From positions 57,975-121,974 of the forward strand of contig NZ_JAVFVT010000022.1 of the NCBI RefSeq assembly GCF_030929555.1: 64,000 nucleotides of DNA. Reading direction: 5' to 3'. Every line of letters begins with the position of its first letter. Position 1 is the stretch's first letter. Below, in pieces: positions 38,959 through 48,280 of the stretch. Source of the DNA: Paenibacillus sp. LHD-117 (GTDB taxonomy: Bacteria; Bacillota; Bacilli; Paenibacillales; Paenibacillaceae). The position numbers and the translations under genes were made by a program. The notes under the pieces are model-generated. The model was not told where the DNA came from. It saw only the letters and a list, made by a program, of their open reading frames with translations, and did not search any database.

Positions 38959-40161
38959 ATGCTACATCCATCTAACTATCGGCAACCGAAATTATTAATC
39001 CTATACGCCTCTTACGGGGAAGGACATGTTCAAGCTGCCCGCGCCTTGAAGAGCGCCATGGAAGAGTACGGCAACGACCGGACGGTCCTCTATGACCTGA
39101 TGGCGGAATCCCATCCTTGGCTGAACGGGATGACCCGCCGATTCTATCACAGCAGCTACACGCATATACCTTACCTTTACGGCTGGATGTACGACGTCAC
39201 GAAACCGATGAAACACAACTCCTTGTTCGGCAGCTGGCTCCACTCGTTCGGACGGCACAAGATCCGGCAGCTGCTCGATCAGGAACGCCCCGACGCCGTC
39301 ATCTACACCTTCCCGCTTTACGCCATGCAGTCCGCCAAAAAAGAACTAAGCGCCGGAAGGATTCCGTCTTACGCCGTCATTACCGACTTCGACCTTCACC
39401 GCAGATGGGTTCATCCCGTCGTGGATCGATATTACGTGGCAACCGACGACTTGCGGCGCGAGCTGCGACACCTCGGCATCCCTGCCCGCGGCATACAAGT
39501 CAGCGGCATTCCGCTCAAACGCGGCTTCGCCGCAGCTTCGGCGACGCCAGAGCTCTATGAACGATACGGATTAAATCCGAATCGGCCTACCGTACTCGTG
39601 ATGGCTGGCGCGCAAGGCGTCATGCCGAACATCCCGAATATGTGCGAGCGTCTGCTTCAAGACCCCCATATCCAGATCGCCGCCGTATGCGGCAGGAACG
39701 AAGAACTCCGCGCGGCGCTTCCCGAGTATTTCGAATCGCATCCCGCCCGCGACCGGCTGCATGTCTACGGCTTCATCCATTCGATTCACGAGCTGATGTC
39801 GCTCTCGGACTGCCTGGTGACGAAGCCAGGCGGCATTACGCTCGCCGAGGCGATCGCCACGGAGCTTCCGACCTTCATCTACCGGCCGGTGCCGGGACAA
39901 GAGAAGCAGAACGCCCTCTATCTCGCTTCCAAGGGAGCCGCCTTCATCGCGAACGACGTGGATTCGCTGACCGACCAGCTGCTTGCGCTCGTTCACGACC
40001 CGCATAAGCTGCGGATCAGCCGGCTCGGCATGCGGAAGCTTCAGGCTCCGCCCGCTCCAAGCGGCGATCGTTCGATTCCGGCTGGCGCCAATGCAGCGCA
40101 ATCGATTATTTTGGATATAATATCCAATAGGCGTATAATGGAACAAACCTCAATCTTCTAA
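38959..40161 (+). CDS. UgtP/MGDG-synthase-family lipid glycosyltransferase
   Basis: A 400-residue GT28-type enzyme. The N-terminal MGDG synthase domain contains ILYASYGEGHVQAARALKSAM (acceptor lipid side) and DVTKPMKHNSLFGSW. The C-terminal sugar-nucleotide domain has VCGRNEELRAAL, VYGFIHSIHELMSLSDCLVTKPGGITLAEA and PGQEKQNALYL. In B. subtilis UgtP transfers glucose from UDP-glucose to diacylglycerol, giving the anchor of lipoteichoic acid. Substrate here could differ. Start at 38959 with AGGAGGTG. The first of four tightly linked genes with an MFS carrier and a VTT-domain protein, suggesting membrane lipid or glycolipid handling. Confidence 0.85.
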   Translation: MLHPSNYRQPKLLILYASYGEGHVQAARALKSAMEEYGNDRTVLYDLMAESHPWLNGMTRRFYHSSYTHIPYLYGWMYDVTKPMKHNSLFGSWLHSFGRHKIRQLLDQERPDAVIYTFPLYAMQSAKKELSAGRIPSYAVITDFDLHRRWVHPVVDRYYVATDDLRRELRHLGIPARGIQVSGIPLKRGFAAASATPELYERYGLNPNRPTVLVMAGAQGVMPNIPNMCERLLQDPHIQIAAVCGRNEELRAALPEYFESHPARDRLHVYGFIHSIHELMSLSDCLVTKPGGITLAEAIATELPTFIYRPVPGQEKQNALYLASKGAAFIANDVDSLTDQLLALVHDPHKLRISRLGMRKLQAPPAPSGDRSIPAGANAAQSIILDIISNRRIMEQTSIF

Positions 40162-40180
40162 TCGCCAAAGGAGTCGAAAC

Positions 40181-41356
40181 GTGCCTATTCAGTCTAAACG
40201 TTGGTTCGGGGCGGAAATGAGCCTCATCGCGATCGTTATGTTCATCGTCGAATTCGTCCGGGGAGCCGTCCTCGTCAGCCTGCTTCCCATCTATGGGGCG
40301 AACACGCTGGGACTGTCGTCGGACGTCATCGGAGCGGCCATCTCCGCTCACTATATTACGGATACGATTCTGAAAATCGCCATCGGCTACTTGCTCGACC
40401 GTTTCTCCGCCAGACTGGTCGTTCAGGTCAGCCTGATAATCGCGCTTGCGGGCGTCTATGCGCTGCAGTTCGCCGACGTGCCCTGGATGTTCATCGGCGC
40501 CTCTGCGATCTACGGCATCGGCATGTCTCCGATCTGGATTGTCTGCCTGACGAAAGTGACGGAAGAACATCGTGCCACGCAGATGGGTTTTCTCTATACC
40601 ATCTGGCTGTTCGGGCTCGGCAGCGGGCCGATCGTGTGCAATATTTTGCTCGACTATAGTTCGGATCTGACTTACTTGCTGCTCATCCTGCTGTCCGTCC
40701 TCGCCTGCGTGTTGTCCTTCTTCATGCGGAAGCAGACGGTGCTTAGCGGCACTACCCGTATCCCCTTGAAACGTCAAGTGGCCGTATTGAAGGACCGGCT
40801 GAACAAGATGAAGCTGCTGTTGCCTGGGATGATCCTCCAGACGATGGCCGCCAGTATGCTCATCCCGATCCTGCCAAACTTCGCCAGCGACGAACTGGGC
40901 TTTAGCGGCACCCAATATTCCATCCTGCTTACCGTCGGCGGGTTATTCGCGGTGGCCGGCCTTATTCCGATGGGCAAGCTGTCGGATAAGCTTGGCGGCG
41001 GCAGATGGTTCCTGGTTATCGGCTTCGGCGCGTTCGCCCTAGGATTGTACGTCTTGGCATGGGGTCTGTCGTTCTGGTATTGTTTAGGTATCGCGATCAT
41101 TCTCGGCTTGTCGTACTCCACGATTCTGCCCACATGGAACGCATTGCTCGCCGCGTACGTACCTCCTAAGCAAGAGGGCGTAGGCTGGGGACTCTTGTCC
41201 ACGTTCGAAGGGATCGGCGTCATGATTGGTCCCGTCGTCGGCGGCGTGCTTGCCTTATGGGGCGGCGAATCGACCGTATTCTGGACAAGCGCGGTCATCT
41301 TCGCTCTAATTGGACTATTCTACGCGTCATTGAAGGGGATTGGAGCTAAAACATGA
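40181..41356 (+). CDS. Major facilitator superfamily transporter
   Basis: A 391-residue protein with 12 predicted helices, starting with GTG behind AAAGGAG. The loop after helix 2 reads IGYLLDRFSAR, a degenerate form of the G-x-L-x-D-R-x-G motif; the matching loop in the second half is MGKLSDKLGGG. Substrate unknown. It ends in an ATGA overlap with the VTT gene. Co-transcription with a lipid glycosyltransferase suggests a drug/lipid efflux or lipid-related role, as inference only. Confidence 0.85.
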   Translation: MPIQSKRWFGAEMSLIAIVMFIVEFVRGAVLVSLLPIYGANTLGLSSDVIGAAISAHYITDTILKIAIGYLLDRFSARLVVQVSLIIALAGVYALQFADVPWMFIGASAIYGIGMSPIWIVCLTKVTEEHRATQMGFLYTIWLFGLGSGPIVCNILLDYSSDLTYLLLILLSVLACVLSFFMRKQTVLSGTTRIPLKRQVAVLKDRLNKMKLLLPGMILQTMAASMLIPILPNFASDELGFSGTQYSILLTVGGLFAVAGLIPMGKLSDKLGGGRWFLVIGFGAFALGLYVLAWGLSFWYCLGIAIILGLSYSTILPTWNALLAAYVPPKQEGVGWGLLSTFEGIGVMIGPVVGGVLALWGGESTVFWTSAVIFALIGLFYASLKGIGAKT

Positions 41357-41961
41357 GTACTTTGCAAGACTGGATCAACCATCTCAAAAACATGGACATC
41401 GACAGCATACAGCGGACGCTCGAAAGTTATTCGCAGTTCGGGCCGCTGCCGGGCCTTCTTCTTCCGTTCATCGAGTCGTTCCTGCCGTTCCTGCCGCTTA
41501 TTCTCATTATCGCGGCCAATGCCAACATCTACGGTCTCGGCTTCGGATTCCTCTTCTCTTGGGTCGGGGTATCCGCGGGCGCGATCTGCGTCTTCTTCAT
41601 CTGCCGCGCGCTTGGCAAGAACGTGAAAGAGAGGCTCATGCGGCGGTTCCCGAAATCCGAACGTTTCTTCAACTGGGTGGAGCGCAGAGGCTTCACCCCT
41701 TTGTTCCTGCTCGCCTGTTTCCCTTTCACCCCTTCCGTTGTCATCACCGTCATTTCCGGCCTGAGCAGAGTGCCGTTCCACACCTTCCTGCTCGCCACGC
41801 TACTGGGCAAAGCGGTCATGATTTTCTGCATTTCGCTTATCAGCTTCGATATCGGCAATCTGGTCGACGAGCCTTGGCGAATCTTCGTGTCCATCACGGC
41901 GGTGCTGGTCATGTGGTTCGGCGGGAAGAGTCTGGAGAGCCGCTACCAGGTTAACGGTTAG
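41353..41961 (+). CDS. TVP38/TMEM64 (VTT/DedA) family membrane protein
   Basis: A 202-residue membrane protein with the VTT fold: re-entrant region LLPFIESFLPFLPLILIIAANAN, then SWVGVSAGAICVFFICRALG, and a conserved ERRGFTPLFLLACFPFTPSVVITVISG stretch. DedA and VTT proteins are linked to lipid scrambling or flipping (undecaprenyl phosphate, phosphatidylethanolamine). Starts in a 4-bp overlap with the MFS gene, so translation is coupled. Fits an operon that makes and moves a membrane lipid. Confidence 0.88.
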   Translation: MSTLQDWINHLKNMDIDSIQRTLESYSQFGPLPGLLLPFIESFLPFLPLILIIAANANIYGLGFGFLFSWVGVSAGAICVFFICRALGKNVKERLMRRFPKSERFFNWVERRGFTPLFLLACFPFTPSVVITVISGLSRVPFHTFLLATLLGKAVMIFCISLISFDIGNLVDEPWRIFVSITAVLVMWFGGKSLESRYQVNG

Positions 41962-41964
41962 GCG

Positions 41965-42300
41965 ATGACCACCATGAACTGGATCGATATCGGCGCGACG
42001 ACGTTAGTGCTTCTTCTCGCCGGAGCGCTCATCGGCGCGATGTTCCTGATCGTCCGCGTCGCTTCCGGCGACTCGGAGAGCTCCAAGACGGTGCGCGACA
42101 TGGTCGAGACGCTGTTCGGAACGCCCGCCCACTTGCGAAGCGGCAGCGATTCCTCCTCTGGGCAGGCCGATGCCGTCTCCAATGCGAAGGCGGCAAGCGG
42201 CGCTTCCGCAGCTCCCTTCCGGGAACCTTGTCCCGCATGCGGCGCGGAAGTGACCGAGCGGGATGCCGTCTGCCCTTCCTGCGAGCTTCGATTATTATAA
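41965..42300 (+). CDS. Membrane protein with C-terminal zinc ribbon
   Basis: A 111-residue protein: one N-terminal transmembrane helix (TLVLLLAGALIGAMFLIVRV), a Ser/Ala-rich linker, and a C-terminal zinc ribbon CPACGAEVTERDAVCPSCE. It begins 3 bp after the VTT stop and is the last gene of the operon. The tail is cytosolic if the usual orientation holds. Function unknown; zinc ribbons of this type often mediate protein contacts. Confidence 0.75.
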   Translation: MTTMNWIDIGATTLVLLLAGALIGAMFLIVRVASGDSESSKTVRDMVETLFGTPAHLRSGSDSSSGQADAVSNAKAASGASAAPFREPCPACGAEVTERDAVCPSCELRLL

Positions 42301-42406
42301 CTTCGATTCCATTCGCCTTCGGAACTCATACAATTCTTCCTCCCGTGGCAAACTAATGCCGATCTTCCTTGAGCAAGATCACATTTCCTGCAAAGGGGCG
42401 ATACAC

Positions 42407-42553
42407 ATGTCACGCCACAAGCATCATTCCGATCGCCAGAAAGCAGCCGGCAAGGCGCAATCGTTAGCGGATCAAGGCGCCGGAAGCAAAGAGCAGGCAA
42501 GCGAGCTTCAATCCGAGGCCGACCGCGCGGCCGTACCGAAGCACGGATTGTAA
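42407..42553 (+). CDS. Small hydrophilic protein, 48 residues
   Basis: The frame MSRHKHHSDRQKAAGKAQ is preceded by AAAGGGG at 8 bp. It is rich in Lys, Gln, Ala and Ser, without hydrophobic stretches, and looks disordered. The type recalls minor small acid-soluble spore proteins, but I cannot place it in a family. Confidence 0.5.
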   Translation: MSRHKHHSDRQKAAGKAQSLADQGAGSKEQASELQSEADRAAVPKHGL

Positions 42554-42679
42554 GTTTTGGATCCGCGAGCTAGCGGCCCCGGCCGAGGCTAGTTCGGACC
42601 CGGATCCGGGCGGGAGCAAGGACCGCGCGGGCCGGGCAGCAGCATTTCCAACATGTTCCGCAAAGGGGTAATTGGCATC

Positions 42680-42970
42680 ATGAGCAATGAAGATAAGCAT
42701 ACGCATAGGATGGAACCTCTCTCCGGTGAGCCCGTCGAAGCAGACGGCGTCTACCGCAACGAATGGGGGCGCGACGAGAAGCTGGAACGCGGCGACGTGT
42801 TCCCTGCCGACCCCATTATGGGAACGACGGAGTGGAAGCAGGTCGAGCTCGAATTCGACAATCATCACGAAGGACGGACCGATCCGCGTCTCACTCCGCA
42901 CGACGACGACGACGATCCGGAAGCGCACATGCAGCATCCAAGGCGGCATAAGGGCAGCAATAAGGAGTAA
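42680..42970 (+). CDS. Small acidic hypothetical protein, 96 residues
   Basis: Starts MSNEDKHTHRMEPLSGEPVE behind AAAGGGG (11 bp). Contains ADGVYRNEWGRDEKLERGDVFP, which faintly recalls the YjzC family pattern (P-x-x-G-x-Y, then L-x-x-G-D-x-F-P), and a run of aspartates near the end. No membrane or catalytic motif. Convergent with alkC at a shared terminator. Confidence 0.6.
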   Translation: MSNEDKHTHRMEPLSGEPVEADGVYRNEWGRDEKLERGDVFPADPIMGTTEWKQVELEFDNHHEGRTDPRLTPHDDDDDPEAHMQHPRRHKGSNKE

Positions 42971-43016
42971 AAAAAATGGCGGTGCAAGGGATCGCAAACC
43001 CCCTTGCACCGCCATT
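42969..43016. terminator. Bidirectional terminator between the 96-residue gene and alkC
   Basis: A 16-bp perfect stem (AATGGCGGTGCAAGGG and its complement) with a 10-nt loop. The A-run at 42969-42974 gives a T-run on the minus strand, so termination is strongest for alkC. Confidence 0.9.
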
Positions 43017-43090
43017 CTCGTTCGCGCCGTATTCCGATCGCCACCCGTCTGACTAGGGTGATGCCCGCTCGAAGCGTTCGCCGGGAGAAG

Positions 43091-44224
43091 TTACATTCCC
43101 GCCTTCGGGTCCTCCAGCATCAGCCCGCTCCGGGCGACTTCGACCCCGTTCACCCATAACGTGAAGACATGGCTTCCCGCGTAATGCTTGCGCGTCGACA
43201 GGTCGGCGAAGCGATGCGTGCGCGTCCCCTCCGCCCGCTTGCCGGGTTCGAACTCGCGATCCGACAGCAGGAATCGCTTGAGCGAGGTTTTCCCGCCCGA
43301 CTTGACGAAATCGATGCCGTACTCGACGCGGAGCTTGAGCGGTTCCCCGCTTCCGTCTTCGCCGGCAGGCGTAAACGCGTAACGCAGGATAACGTCCTCT
43401 CCAAGCGCGATCACCTCCCGCGACAGCTTCAAGGAAGCTTCTTCGACGAGCGGTGCCGCGTCCGCGCCCCCGCCTGTGTAACCGAACAATTCCATGATCT
43501 CGGGGTCTGCGCGCTTGATCAGCGTACGGCACGCATGCCTCACGATCCAATCCGTCAGTGGATTGTCGCCCTTCCATCGCTTCGCGATCCCTATGACGAG
43601 ATCCGGATGATCCTTCGCGATATCGTTCAGGTGATTCGCGACGCTCTTGCGCACGTAGAGCGACGGGTCGGCCTTCAGCCGCTTCAGCACCGGCAATACC
43701 GGCGACGGATCCCGCTTGAACATCGGCAGCGCCGGCGCCCAGGGCAGCCTAGGCCTCGCTCCTTCGCTCGCGAGTCTCCGAACATGCTCATTCGGATGCT
43801 CGGCCCACTTGAGCAGCTGCGCGGCCATGCGCTCCGACTGCGCCAATATAAACGGCCTGACCGCATACTCCGCCGTCGAACGCTGCGTGAACCGCTCCAG
43901 CGCTTCCATCGAATGCGTCCAGTCCGCCTCCGCCATGCCGAACAGCTCCACGAAATCCGGGAAAAATAAATAAGGAAATCCCGTACACGATTCGTCGACG
44001 AGATACAGCACGTCCAGCGCCTCGCGATAATCGGCCGGCAGCGTCTTTCCCAGCGATTCCGTTATTCGCCGAGTTCTCGCTTTCAGCTCCAGGCTCTCCC
44101 AGTCGTCGCCTCGCACCAGCGCAAGGAACCTATTCTCGTCGAACGGAGACCATGCTCCTTTCATTCGAGCAGCGAACTGCTCCAGAAACATGCCATCGTA
44201 TATATATTTCAGCGGCTCTGCCAT
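43091..44224 (-). CDS. alkC: AlkC-type DNA alkylation repair glycosylase with a C-terminal extra domain
   Basis: A 377-residue HEAT-repeat glycosylase that excises 3-methyladenine-type lesions. AlkC landmarks are MAEPLKYIYDGMF, FPYLFFPDFVELFG, ALERFTQRSTAEYAVRPF, HPNEHVRRLASEGARPRLPW and SLYVRKSVANHLNDIAKDHP. After the HEAT part (to about residue 255) comes a beta-rich domain (YAFTPAGEDGSGEPLKLRVEY, then FTLWVNGVEVARSGLML) as in the Ig-like domain of AlkC. Start at 44224 is supported by ATAGGAG; the GTG eight codons upstream overlaps the SD. Confidence 0.88.
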   Translation of the reverse strand: MAEPLKYIYDGMFLEQFAARMKGAWSPFDENRFLALVRGDDWESLELKARTRRITESLGKTLPADYREALDVLYLVDESCTGFPYLFFPDFVELFGMAEADWTHSMEALERFTQRSTAEYAVRPFILAQSERMAAQLLKWAEHPNEHVRRLASEGARPRLPWAPALPMFKRDPSPVLPVLKRLKADPSLYVRKSVANHLNDIAKDHPDLVIGIAKRWKGDNPLTDWIVRHACRTLIKRADPEIMELFGYTGGGADAAPLVEEASLKLSREVIALGEDVILRYAFTPAGEDGSGEPLKLRVEYGIDFVKSGGKTSLKRFLLSDREFEPGKRAEGTRTHRFADLSTRKHYAGSHVFTLWVNGVEVARSGLMLEDPKAGM

Positions 44225-44321
44225 CGCTATTACAGCTCCTATCTTCACCCAAAAAGGGATCGTATGTTCTTATATAGGTATATCATAGCGAAGCAGCTTC
44301 CGCAAGCCGAACCGATCGATG

Positions 44322-46091
44322 CTACCTTGCTGCCGCTCCGCCTCCTTCATGCAATTCGGAGGGAAATGCGATTCGGAGCGTCGTGCCGACGCCCATTTCG
44401 CTCTCGATCGCGATATGGCCGTTATGGTTCTCGACGATTTTGTAGGTGACCAGCAATCCCAGTCCCGTGCCCTTGTCTTTGGTCGAATAGAACGGCTGTC
44501 CCATCTTCGCGAGCTGATCTTGCGGGATGCCTGTTCCAGTATCCGTCACACAGACCAGGATCATCCCCCGCTGGTCCGTCTTCAGCTCGATTCGCAGCGT
44601 GCCGCCTTCCTGCATGGCTTCGACCGCATTCTTCATGACGTTAATAAAGGCTTGCTTCAGCTGAATGCCTACGCCGAGCACCCACGCTGGATCGTTCCCG
44701 AAGCGATGCTTGATGCGCACCCCTTGAGCCATGGCCCGCGCGCCGATCGCGGCGGAAGACTCGGATAGCAGCTCCTTCAGATTCGTTCGCTTCAACTCGT
44801 AAGCCTGCGGCTTGGAGAGCATAAGCAGCTCGCTTACCGTGCTCTCGATTCGGGATAGCTCGGCCTTCATAATCGGGTAGTATTGATTGCCGAGAACGCG
44901 TCCCGAAGCGATGAGCTGCACGAAGCCTTTGAGCGACGTTAAAGGATTCCGGATCTCGTGGGCGACGCCCGCGGCCAGCTGCCCTGCGATCGACAGCTTC
45001 TCCGCGTTGACGTACAGCTGCTCATTGCGCTTGCGCTCGGAGATGTCGCGAATCATGACTTGCTCCACCGGCTTGCCGTCATACGTCGTACGTATGCGTA
45101 CCATCTCCGTCAGGATGAGATTGCCTTTCAGCGTCCGCCACTGCAGCTCGATCGGACCGAGCTCGGACTCCCCCTCCATCGGAACATGCTGCAGCCACGC
45201 CTGCATCTCCGTATGATTGCTCCCATGCAGCATACTGAAGATACAGTTCCCCATCAGCTCATGTTCGCCTTCCGCCTCGAACAAGCGCAGCCCGGACGGG
45301 TTCAGATATTCCCATCGGCCATCGACGATGATCGCGATCGTATCCGTCGAGTTCTCGACAAGCAGCCGATAACGTTCGTCGATCTGGGTAATCTTCTTCA
45401 TGCCGAGCCAAGTCGTATAGAAAAACGCAATAATAAGCATCGTCATAATCCCCAGCATAAAAGCGAGCAGCATTAAAAAATCGTTGAGCCGGTCCATGGT
45501 CATGACATGACGGTATTCCACGGTCAGCGCCTGCATGCCAAGCGTATGCATCGCCAGGCTGCTAAGCCCGACCGCAACGCTGCCGGACAAGTACCGCCAC
45601 TGCGTGCGGCGGCGGAGCAGCACGATCGCCGCATAAGATCCGGCGAAGCTGATAAAGAACGAAATGAAGGCCAGCGGGACGTCCATATCGATTTTTTGAA
45701 TAGAGTGGCTAAGGATGGAAAAGTAGTGCAGCCAAGTGACGGCAACCGCCAGAAGGAACGAGGCGGCGGCTTCGGCGAGCCGCTTCGAAAGCTTGCTGTG
45801 ATGGTAGCACCACAGCGCGCATGAAACGAGAAAGGCGGTCGAGGAGAAATTAACGGCCAGCGTCCACTGAACGTTCAGCATGAAGTCCGAGGCAAGCAGA
45901 ATCACGACGTGCATCGCCCATAAACCGAGCGTAAACACCAGGGAAGATCCGACAATGCCGAAGAAGGTGCCTTGTCCGTTATCCGGCTTCTTCCGCCGCT
46001 GCATTTGGAACATCGTATACGTTGCGAAGCTTATAATAAACAGGGAGAGCAGAAGAAAGGACGGGCTCCCGAGCTGAAACAGATGATTCAT
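44322..46091 (-). CDS. Sensor histidine kinase with MHYT-like membrane domain, PAS and kinase core
   Basis: A 589-residue kinase. The first 230 residues have seven hydrophobic helices with M/L-H-x-x motifs (AMHVVILLA, WLHYFSILS, AMHTLGMQAL), a degenerate MHYT sensor domain thought to bind metal or gas. A PAS domain follows (YRLLVENSTDTIAIIVDGRWEY), then HisKA with the phosphorylated His378 in AAGVAHEIRNPLTSLKGF, and HATPase_c with N box NVMKNAVEAM, G1 DTGTGIP and GTGLGLLV. The type is that of orphan sporulation kinases (KinA-E) of Bacillota; no response regulator is adjacent. Start 46091 with GGAGGAG; the longer frame runs antisense into mscL and is spurious. Confidence 0.88.
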   Translation of the reverse strand: MNHLFQLGSPSFLLLSLFIISFATYTMFQMQRRKKPDNGQGTFFGIVGSSLVFTLGLWAMHVVILLASDFMLNVQWTLAVNFSSTAFLVSCALWCYHHSKLSKRLAEAAASFLLAVAVTWLHYFSILSHSIQKIDMDVPLAFISFFISFAGSYAAIVLLRRRTQWRYLSGSVAVGLSSLAMHTLGMQALTVEYRHVMTMDRLNDFLMLLAFMLGIMTMLIIAFFYTTWLGMKKITQIDERYRLLVENSTDTIAIIVDGRWEYLNPSGLRLFEAEGEHELMGNCIFSMLHGSNHTEMQAWLQHVPMEGESELGPIELQWRTLKGNLILTEMVRIRTTYDGKPVEQVMIRDISERKRNEQLYVNAEKLSIAGQLAAGVAHEIRNPLTSLKGFVQLIASGRVLGNQYYPIMKAELSRIESTVSELLMLSKPQAYELKRTNLKELLSESSAAIGARAMAQGVRIKHRFGNDPAWVLGVGIQLKQAFINVMKNAVEAMQEGGTLRIELKTDQRGMILVCVTDTGTGIPQDQLAKMGQPFYSTKDKGTGLGLLVTYKIVENHNGHIAIESEMGVGTTLRIAFPSELHEGGGAAAR

Positions 46092-46296
46092 CGCGCTCCT
46101 CCAGGTTACAAATTGTGAGGGTTCTCTAGAAAGTTCGACATTTTTCCATAATATCCTTTTCCTATAAGCCAAGTCTGCCGCAATTTGACGCCTTTCTATC
46201 TTTCCGCCCTTGTAATCGCCGGTTAGCAATGCTAGATTTGGTGTACACTTGTAGTAGATTAATGTAGGAATGTTTTCGCAAACGGAGGGTATTTTT

Positions 46297-46758
46297 ATGA
46301 AAATCGTAAAAGAGTTCAAAGAGTTCGCCATGCGCGGCAACGTCATCGACCTCGCGGTCGGCGTCATTATCGGCGGGGCGTTCGGCAAAATCGTCACTTC
46401 GCTTGTCAACGACATTATTATGCCGCCGATCGGAAGACTGCTGGGGGGCATTAATTTCAGGGATTTGAAAGTTGCTTTGGTGGATCCGAGCACCTATACA
46501 GGCAAACCTGAAGAGCTCCCTTACATAAAGTACGGCCAGTTCATCAACGTGCTGCTCGACTTTGTCATCGTCGCGTTCTGCATCTTCCTGCTCGTGAAGG
46601 GCATTAACGCGCTGCGCCGCAAGAAGGAAGAGCCGGAGAAGGCTCCTGCCGATCCGACGGAAAAAGAATGTCCGTACTGCTTGTCGCAAGTGCCGATCAA
46701 AGCGACGCGTTGCAAGCACTGCACCTCTCATCTGGAGGAGAACGCCGCGAATGCCTGA
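46297..46758 (+). CDS. mscL: Large-conductance mechanosensitive channel with C-terminal zinc ribbon
   Basis: A 153-residue channel that releases solutes during hypo-osmotic shock. The MscL core is clear: [29 protein letters not shown] (first helix), [12 protein letters not shown], periplasmic loop, second helix [23 protein letters not shown]. Beyond the usual cytosolic helix comes a zinc ribbon, [18 protein letters not shown]. Typical MscL is about 130 residues without cysteines. Start at 46297 with CGGAGGG. It overlaps the NUDIX gene by 8 bp. Confidence 0.93.
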   Translation: MKIVKEFKEFAMRGNVIDLAVGVIIGGAFGKIVTSLVNDIIMPPIGRLLGGINFRDLKVALVDPSTYTGKPEELPYIKYGQFINVLLDFVIVAFCIFLLVKGINALRRKKEEPEKAPADPTEKECPYCLSQVPIKATRCKHCTSHLEENAANA

Positions 46759-47413
46759 GGAGCGATTCGATATTTACGATGAGGACATGACTCCGCTCGG
46801 CACCGCGACGCGTTCGGAGACGCACGCGAACGGCTATTGGCATCGTTCATTTCATTGCTGGCTGATCCGGCGAGAAGGCGGCCGTAAATGGGTTCGGTTC
46901 CAGCGCCGTCAACTCGTGAAGGATACGAATCCCGGCTGCTACGACATTACGGTGGCCGGCCATCTGACGGCCGGCGAGTCGATGCGTGACGCCGTCCGCG
47001 AAATCGAGGAGGAAGTCGGCGTAACCGCCGGATTCGAGGAGCTGATCCCGCTCGGCCAAGTGCGCGAGGACGCCAGCGGGATGATCGGCGGCAAGCTCTT
47101 CGTCGACAGGGAAGTCAGCGACGTGTTCGCGCTCGTCTGCGACTTGCCGCTGTCTGCGCTCCGCCTGCAGCCGGAAGAAGTACTCGGCGTGTATGAGGCA
47201 GATCTCGGCGACATGCTGGCGCTCTTCCGCGGCGAGCTGGAGGAGCTTGAGGTTGCCGGAGCGGAGCTCGCGGAGGATGAAGCAGCGCACGATCGTTCCC
47301 GCTTAACTCCCTGCGTCCGCACCGTTCGCACCGATCAATTCGTCCCCCGCGACAACGGCTACTACGAGGACGTTATGGAGAAGCTTCACGAATCCATCGT
47401 GCGGCTCCCGTGA
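46751..47413 (+). CDS. NUDIX hydrolase (YfcD/IPP-isomerase-like)
   Basis: A 220-residue enzyme with a full Nudix box: GHLTAGE followed by [15 protein letters not shown]. The leading part ([35 protein letters not shown]) is typical of the YfcD/Idi-like branch that hydrolyses nucleoside diphosphate derivatives. The start lies within the mscL end, so translation is coupled. Substrate not predictable. Confidence 0.88.
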   Translation: MPEERFDIYDEDMTPLGTATRSETHANGYWHRSFHCWLIRREGGRKWVRFQRRQLVKDTNPGCYDITVAGHLTAGESMRDAVREIEEEVGVTAGFEELIPLGQVREDASGMIGGKLFVDREVSDVFALVCDLPLSALRLQPEEVLGVYEADLGDMLALFRGELEELEVAGAELAEDEAAHDRSRLTPCVRTVRTDQFVPRDNGYYEDVMEKLHESIVRLP

Positions 47414-47428
47414 ACGTACCGCAATGCA

Positions 47429-47462
47429 AAAGGAGAGGCATGCCCGAGGCTGCCTCTCCTTT
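47429..47462. terminator. Terminator between the NUDIX gene and the Cys/Gly-rich gene
   Basis: AAAGGAGAGGCA pairs with TGCCTCTCCTTT around a 10-nt loop. T-rich on both sides, so it can serve both convergent genes. Confidence 0.85.
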
Positions 47463-47513
47463 GTGTTAGTTGGCTTATCATTCTGCTTGTTTCCCCATGC
47501 TTAGGCGCGGAAT

Positions 47514-47876
47514 TTAATAGAATCCGCAGCCGCCGCCGCAGCCGCCGCCGCAGCGATGGCGCAGACTTCTTACGCAAATGTCGAAGTTGACGATGGCCGA
47601 GTTGTTGCGACCGAAGCCGCAAGCGATTTTGACGCAATCGTAGCCTGGTTTCTTGAAGAAGCAGACGGCTCTGCAGTCGCGGTCCAGCAATCGGTTAACC
47701 GCTCTGAAATCGCAGTGGCGGATGGCAGCCACCAACTTTCTGGCATTGCTCCGCTTGCGCAACCTGGCGAACGATTGGCTTAATTCTCTGCCTGCCTCTT
47801 GAACGCCTCTAACCGCATTACCGCGATGTCTGTGATCTCCGCTATAACAACCGCTTATTTCCAATCTATCGGACAT
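47514..47876 (-). CDS. Hypothetical protein with Cys/Gly-rich C-terminus (possible coat protein)
   Basis: A 120-residue basic protein starting MSDRLEISGCYSG behind GAGGAGGG. Cysteines recur through the chain (HCDFRAVNRLLDRDCRAVCFF, then YDCVKIACGF and FDICVRSLRH). The end is CGGGCGGGCGFY. I do not recognise a family. Cysteine-rich, Gly-rich tails are common in insoluble spore coat proteins, which is the best guess from composition only. Confidence 0.6.
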   Translation of the reverse strand: MSDRLEISGCYSGDHRHRGNAVRGVQEAGRELSQSFARLRKRSNARKLVAAIRHCDFRAVNRLLDRDCRAVCFFKKPGYDCVKIACGFGRNNSAIVNFDICVRSLRHRCGGGCGGGCGFY

Positions 47877-48066
47877 AATGAACCCTCCTCTCTACCACAT
47901 TACTCTATTGTATGCGGCCGAGGACGACTCGCTTGGGTAGATTGATAGAGTCATTCGCCAATGCCAATCAATTCCCAAACACTTACTAATGTTATTAACA
48001 ATTGGGTATGTTAATATCGTGTCATGCAGAACATAATTCATATGCGTAAGGGGATCAATCAACCAG

Positions 48067-48276
48067 ATGAAAAGTGAAAAATCGTTTGTCGTCGCGTTAA
48101 TTCTGTCCATTCTAGTCGGCTCGCTCGGTATCCACCGTTTCTACGTCGGCAAGATCGGAACGGGCATTCTTCAGCTTGTAACGCTCGGCGGACTCGGCGT
48201 GTGGGCTCTCGTCGACATCATTCTTATCGCGGTAGGCAGCTTCAAAGACAAACAAGGCCTCGTTCTCAAACCATAA
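48067..48276 (+). CDS. TM2-domain membrane protein
   Basis: A 69-residue protein with the TM2 pattern: first helix VVALILSILVGSLG, the conserved loop GIHRFYVGKIGTGILQL, then second helix LVTLGGLGVWALVDIILIAVG. Function of bacterial TM2 proteins is unknown. Own terminator follows. Confidence 0.85.
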   Translation: MKSEKSFVVALILSILVGSLGIHRFYVGKIGTGILQLVTLGGLGVWALVDIILIAVGSFKDKQGLVLKP

Positions 48277-48280
48277 CGAT

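Noticed and set aside
46092..46493. N-terminal extension of the sensor kinase
   Set aside because: The extra 134 codons are antisense to mscL and the SD GGAGGAG marks 46091 as the start.
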